Assembly (NCBI GenBank): GCA_030656535.1
Contig: JAUSPL010000369.1
Coordinates: forward strand, 1-6,197
Length of the DNA stretch: 6,197 bases
DNA from: Gemmobacter sp.
GTDB lineage: Bacteria > Pseudomonadota > Alphaproteobacteria > Rhodobacterales > Rhodobacteraceae
Direction: 5' to 3'
The translations under genes and the position numbers were made by a program. This document shows, piece by piece, positions 5,564-6,197 of the stretch (the stretch's first letter is position 1; the number at the start of each line of letters is the position of its first letter). The notes under the pieces were generated by a model. The model did not search any database and was not told the DNA's origin. It worked only from the letters and a program-made list of their open reading frames with translations.

Positions 5564-6197
5564 CTAGGACCGCAACCGCGCCAGCGCGGCGGCATAATCG
5601 CTGGCCAGGGCGGCGCGGGCGGGGTGGTGTCCGTCCTGGACCAGATGGCGTCCGGCGGACCACACATCGCGGACCAACCGATCATCGCGCGCAAAAATCC
5701 AGGTGTCCAAAGCGGTATCCCCGATCCGCCCCTGCATGTCCGGGTCCGCAGTCCCCAAGGCCACCAGATCAGCCAATCGCCCGACGGCAATCGCCCCGCT
5801 GTCGCGCCCTGCGGCCTGCGCGCCGCCTGTCGCGGCGGATTGCAGCAAGACCCGCCCGGTGGACAGATCCGATGTCGCCATCGCGGCGCGGGACCCATCG
5901 CGCAGGCGTTGCGAGTAGTCCAGCGTCCGCAGTTCCTCGGCCAGTGCGATGCGGATGTTGCTGTCGGACCCCACGCCCCAGACCCCGCCGGCACCGGCAA
6001 AGGCAACTCCGTCGAAAATACCGTCCCCCAAAGAGCTTTCGGTGATCGGGCACAATCCCACCACCGCGCCCGAGGCAGCAAGGGCCAGTGTTTCGGCGCG
6101 TTCCGTCTGCGTGCAGTGGATCAGGCACCAGCGCGCATCTACCGGCATGTTGGCCAGCACCCATTCGACAGGCCGCGCGCCCAGAAACGCGCGCACC
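5564..6197 (-). CDS. hutF: formimidoylglutamate deiminase, C-terminal part (5' end outside the window)
   Basis: HutF converts N-formimidoyl-L-glutamate to N-formyl-L-glutamate and ammonia, in the histidine pathway branch that is completed by HutG. About 210 C-terminal residues are present of a family length near 450. This part of the amidohydrolase barrel shows a metal-binding His in CLIHCTQ, the block LCPITESSLGDGIFDG, and the putative catalytic/metal Asp in GVGSDSNIRIALAEELR. It ends with the small beta domain (GRLADLVALG and WSAGRHLVQDG). The GTG at 6196-6194 should not be taken as a start: the preceding frame continues off the edge, and the family N-terminal half with the HxH metal motif is missing from the window. 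The protein ends ALARLRS, with TAG at 5566-5564, and hutC follows after 4 nt on the same strand. Other hut genes are expected to the right. Confidence 0.93.
   Translation of the reverse strand, partial: VRAFLGARPVEWVLANMPVDARWCLIHCTQTERAETLALAASGAVVGLCPITESSLGDGIFDGVAFAGAGGVWGVGSDSNIRIALAEELRTLDYSQRLRDGSRAAMATSDLSTGRVLLQSAATGGAQAAGRDSGAIAVGRLADLVALGTADPDMQGRIGDTALDTWIFARDDRLVRDVWSAGRHLVQDGHHPARAALASDYAAALARLRS

Noticed and set aside
5560..6081. N-terminal extension of the hutC frame by 174 codons
   Set aside because: That stretch is covered by hutF in another frame. The GntR winged helix begins just after the ATG at 5559, so the extension is fortuitous.
1..6197. Search by eye for CRISPR arrays, tRNA/rRNA genes, insertion sequences, attachment sites and defence or toxin-antitoxin genes
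   Set aside because: No regularly spaced repeats, cloverleaf-like sequence, transposase or paired small genes were found. The window is mostly ordinary housekeeping and catabolic genes.

Overview
The window looks like chromosomal DNA from a high-GC alphaproteobacterium, most likely Rhodobacterales (Paracoccaceae/Roseobacter-like). That placement is inferred from the GC-rich third codon positions, the sequence character of release factor 3, and a histidine-utilisation (hut) locus of the hutF type. No database search was possible.

Layout, left to right. (1) Positions 1-235, minus strand: the N-terminal part of an unrecognised protein that runs off the left edge, with a strong ribosome binding site. 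(2) Positions 236-476: a divergent intergenic region with a perfect 12-bp palindrome. (3) Positions 477-1073, plus strand: a small exported lytic-transglycosylase-like (SLT) protein. (4) Positions 1074-1354: a convergent gap without a convincing gene, ending in a perfect 11-bp hairpin just past the prfC stop. (5) Positions 1355-2959, minus strand: prfC, complete peptide chain release factor 3. (6) Positions 2960-3167: a divergent intergenic region rich in hairpins, one of which covers the prfC Shine-Dalgarno sequence. (7) Positions 3168-4724, plus strand: a complete D-stereospecific aminopeptidase of the serine beta-lactamase-like S12 family, with all catalytic motifs. (8) Positions 4725-4869: a convergent gap with a likely bidirectional terminator. 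(9) Positions 4870-5559, minus strand: hutC, the GntR/UTRA repressor of histidine utilisation. (10) Positions 5564-6197, minus strand: the C-terminal part of hutF, formimidoylglutamate deiminase, running off the right edge.

hutF and hutC are separated by only 4 nt, and hutC has no clear Shine-Dalgarno sequence of its own. They are therefore read as one operon with probable translational coupling, the repressor being made with the catabolic enzyme. The other genes are single units pointing away from or toward each other: housekeeping translation termination, cell-wall turnover and D-peptide processing. Nothing ties them to one pathway, although the D-aminopeptidase and the transglycosylase could both touch cell-wall-derived material (inference only).

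I see no insertion sequence, CRISPR array, tRNA, rRNA, toxin-antitoxin pair or phage-defence system. The features most worth a second look are non-coding: the structured prfC leader and the intergenic palindromes.
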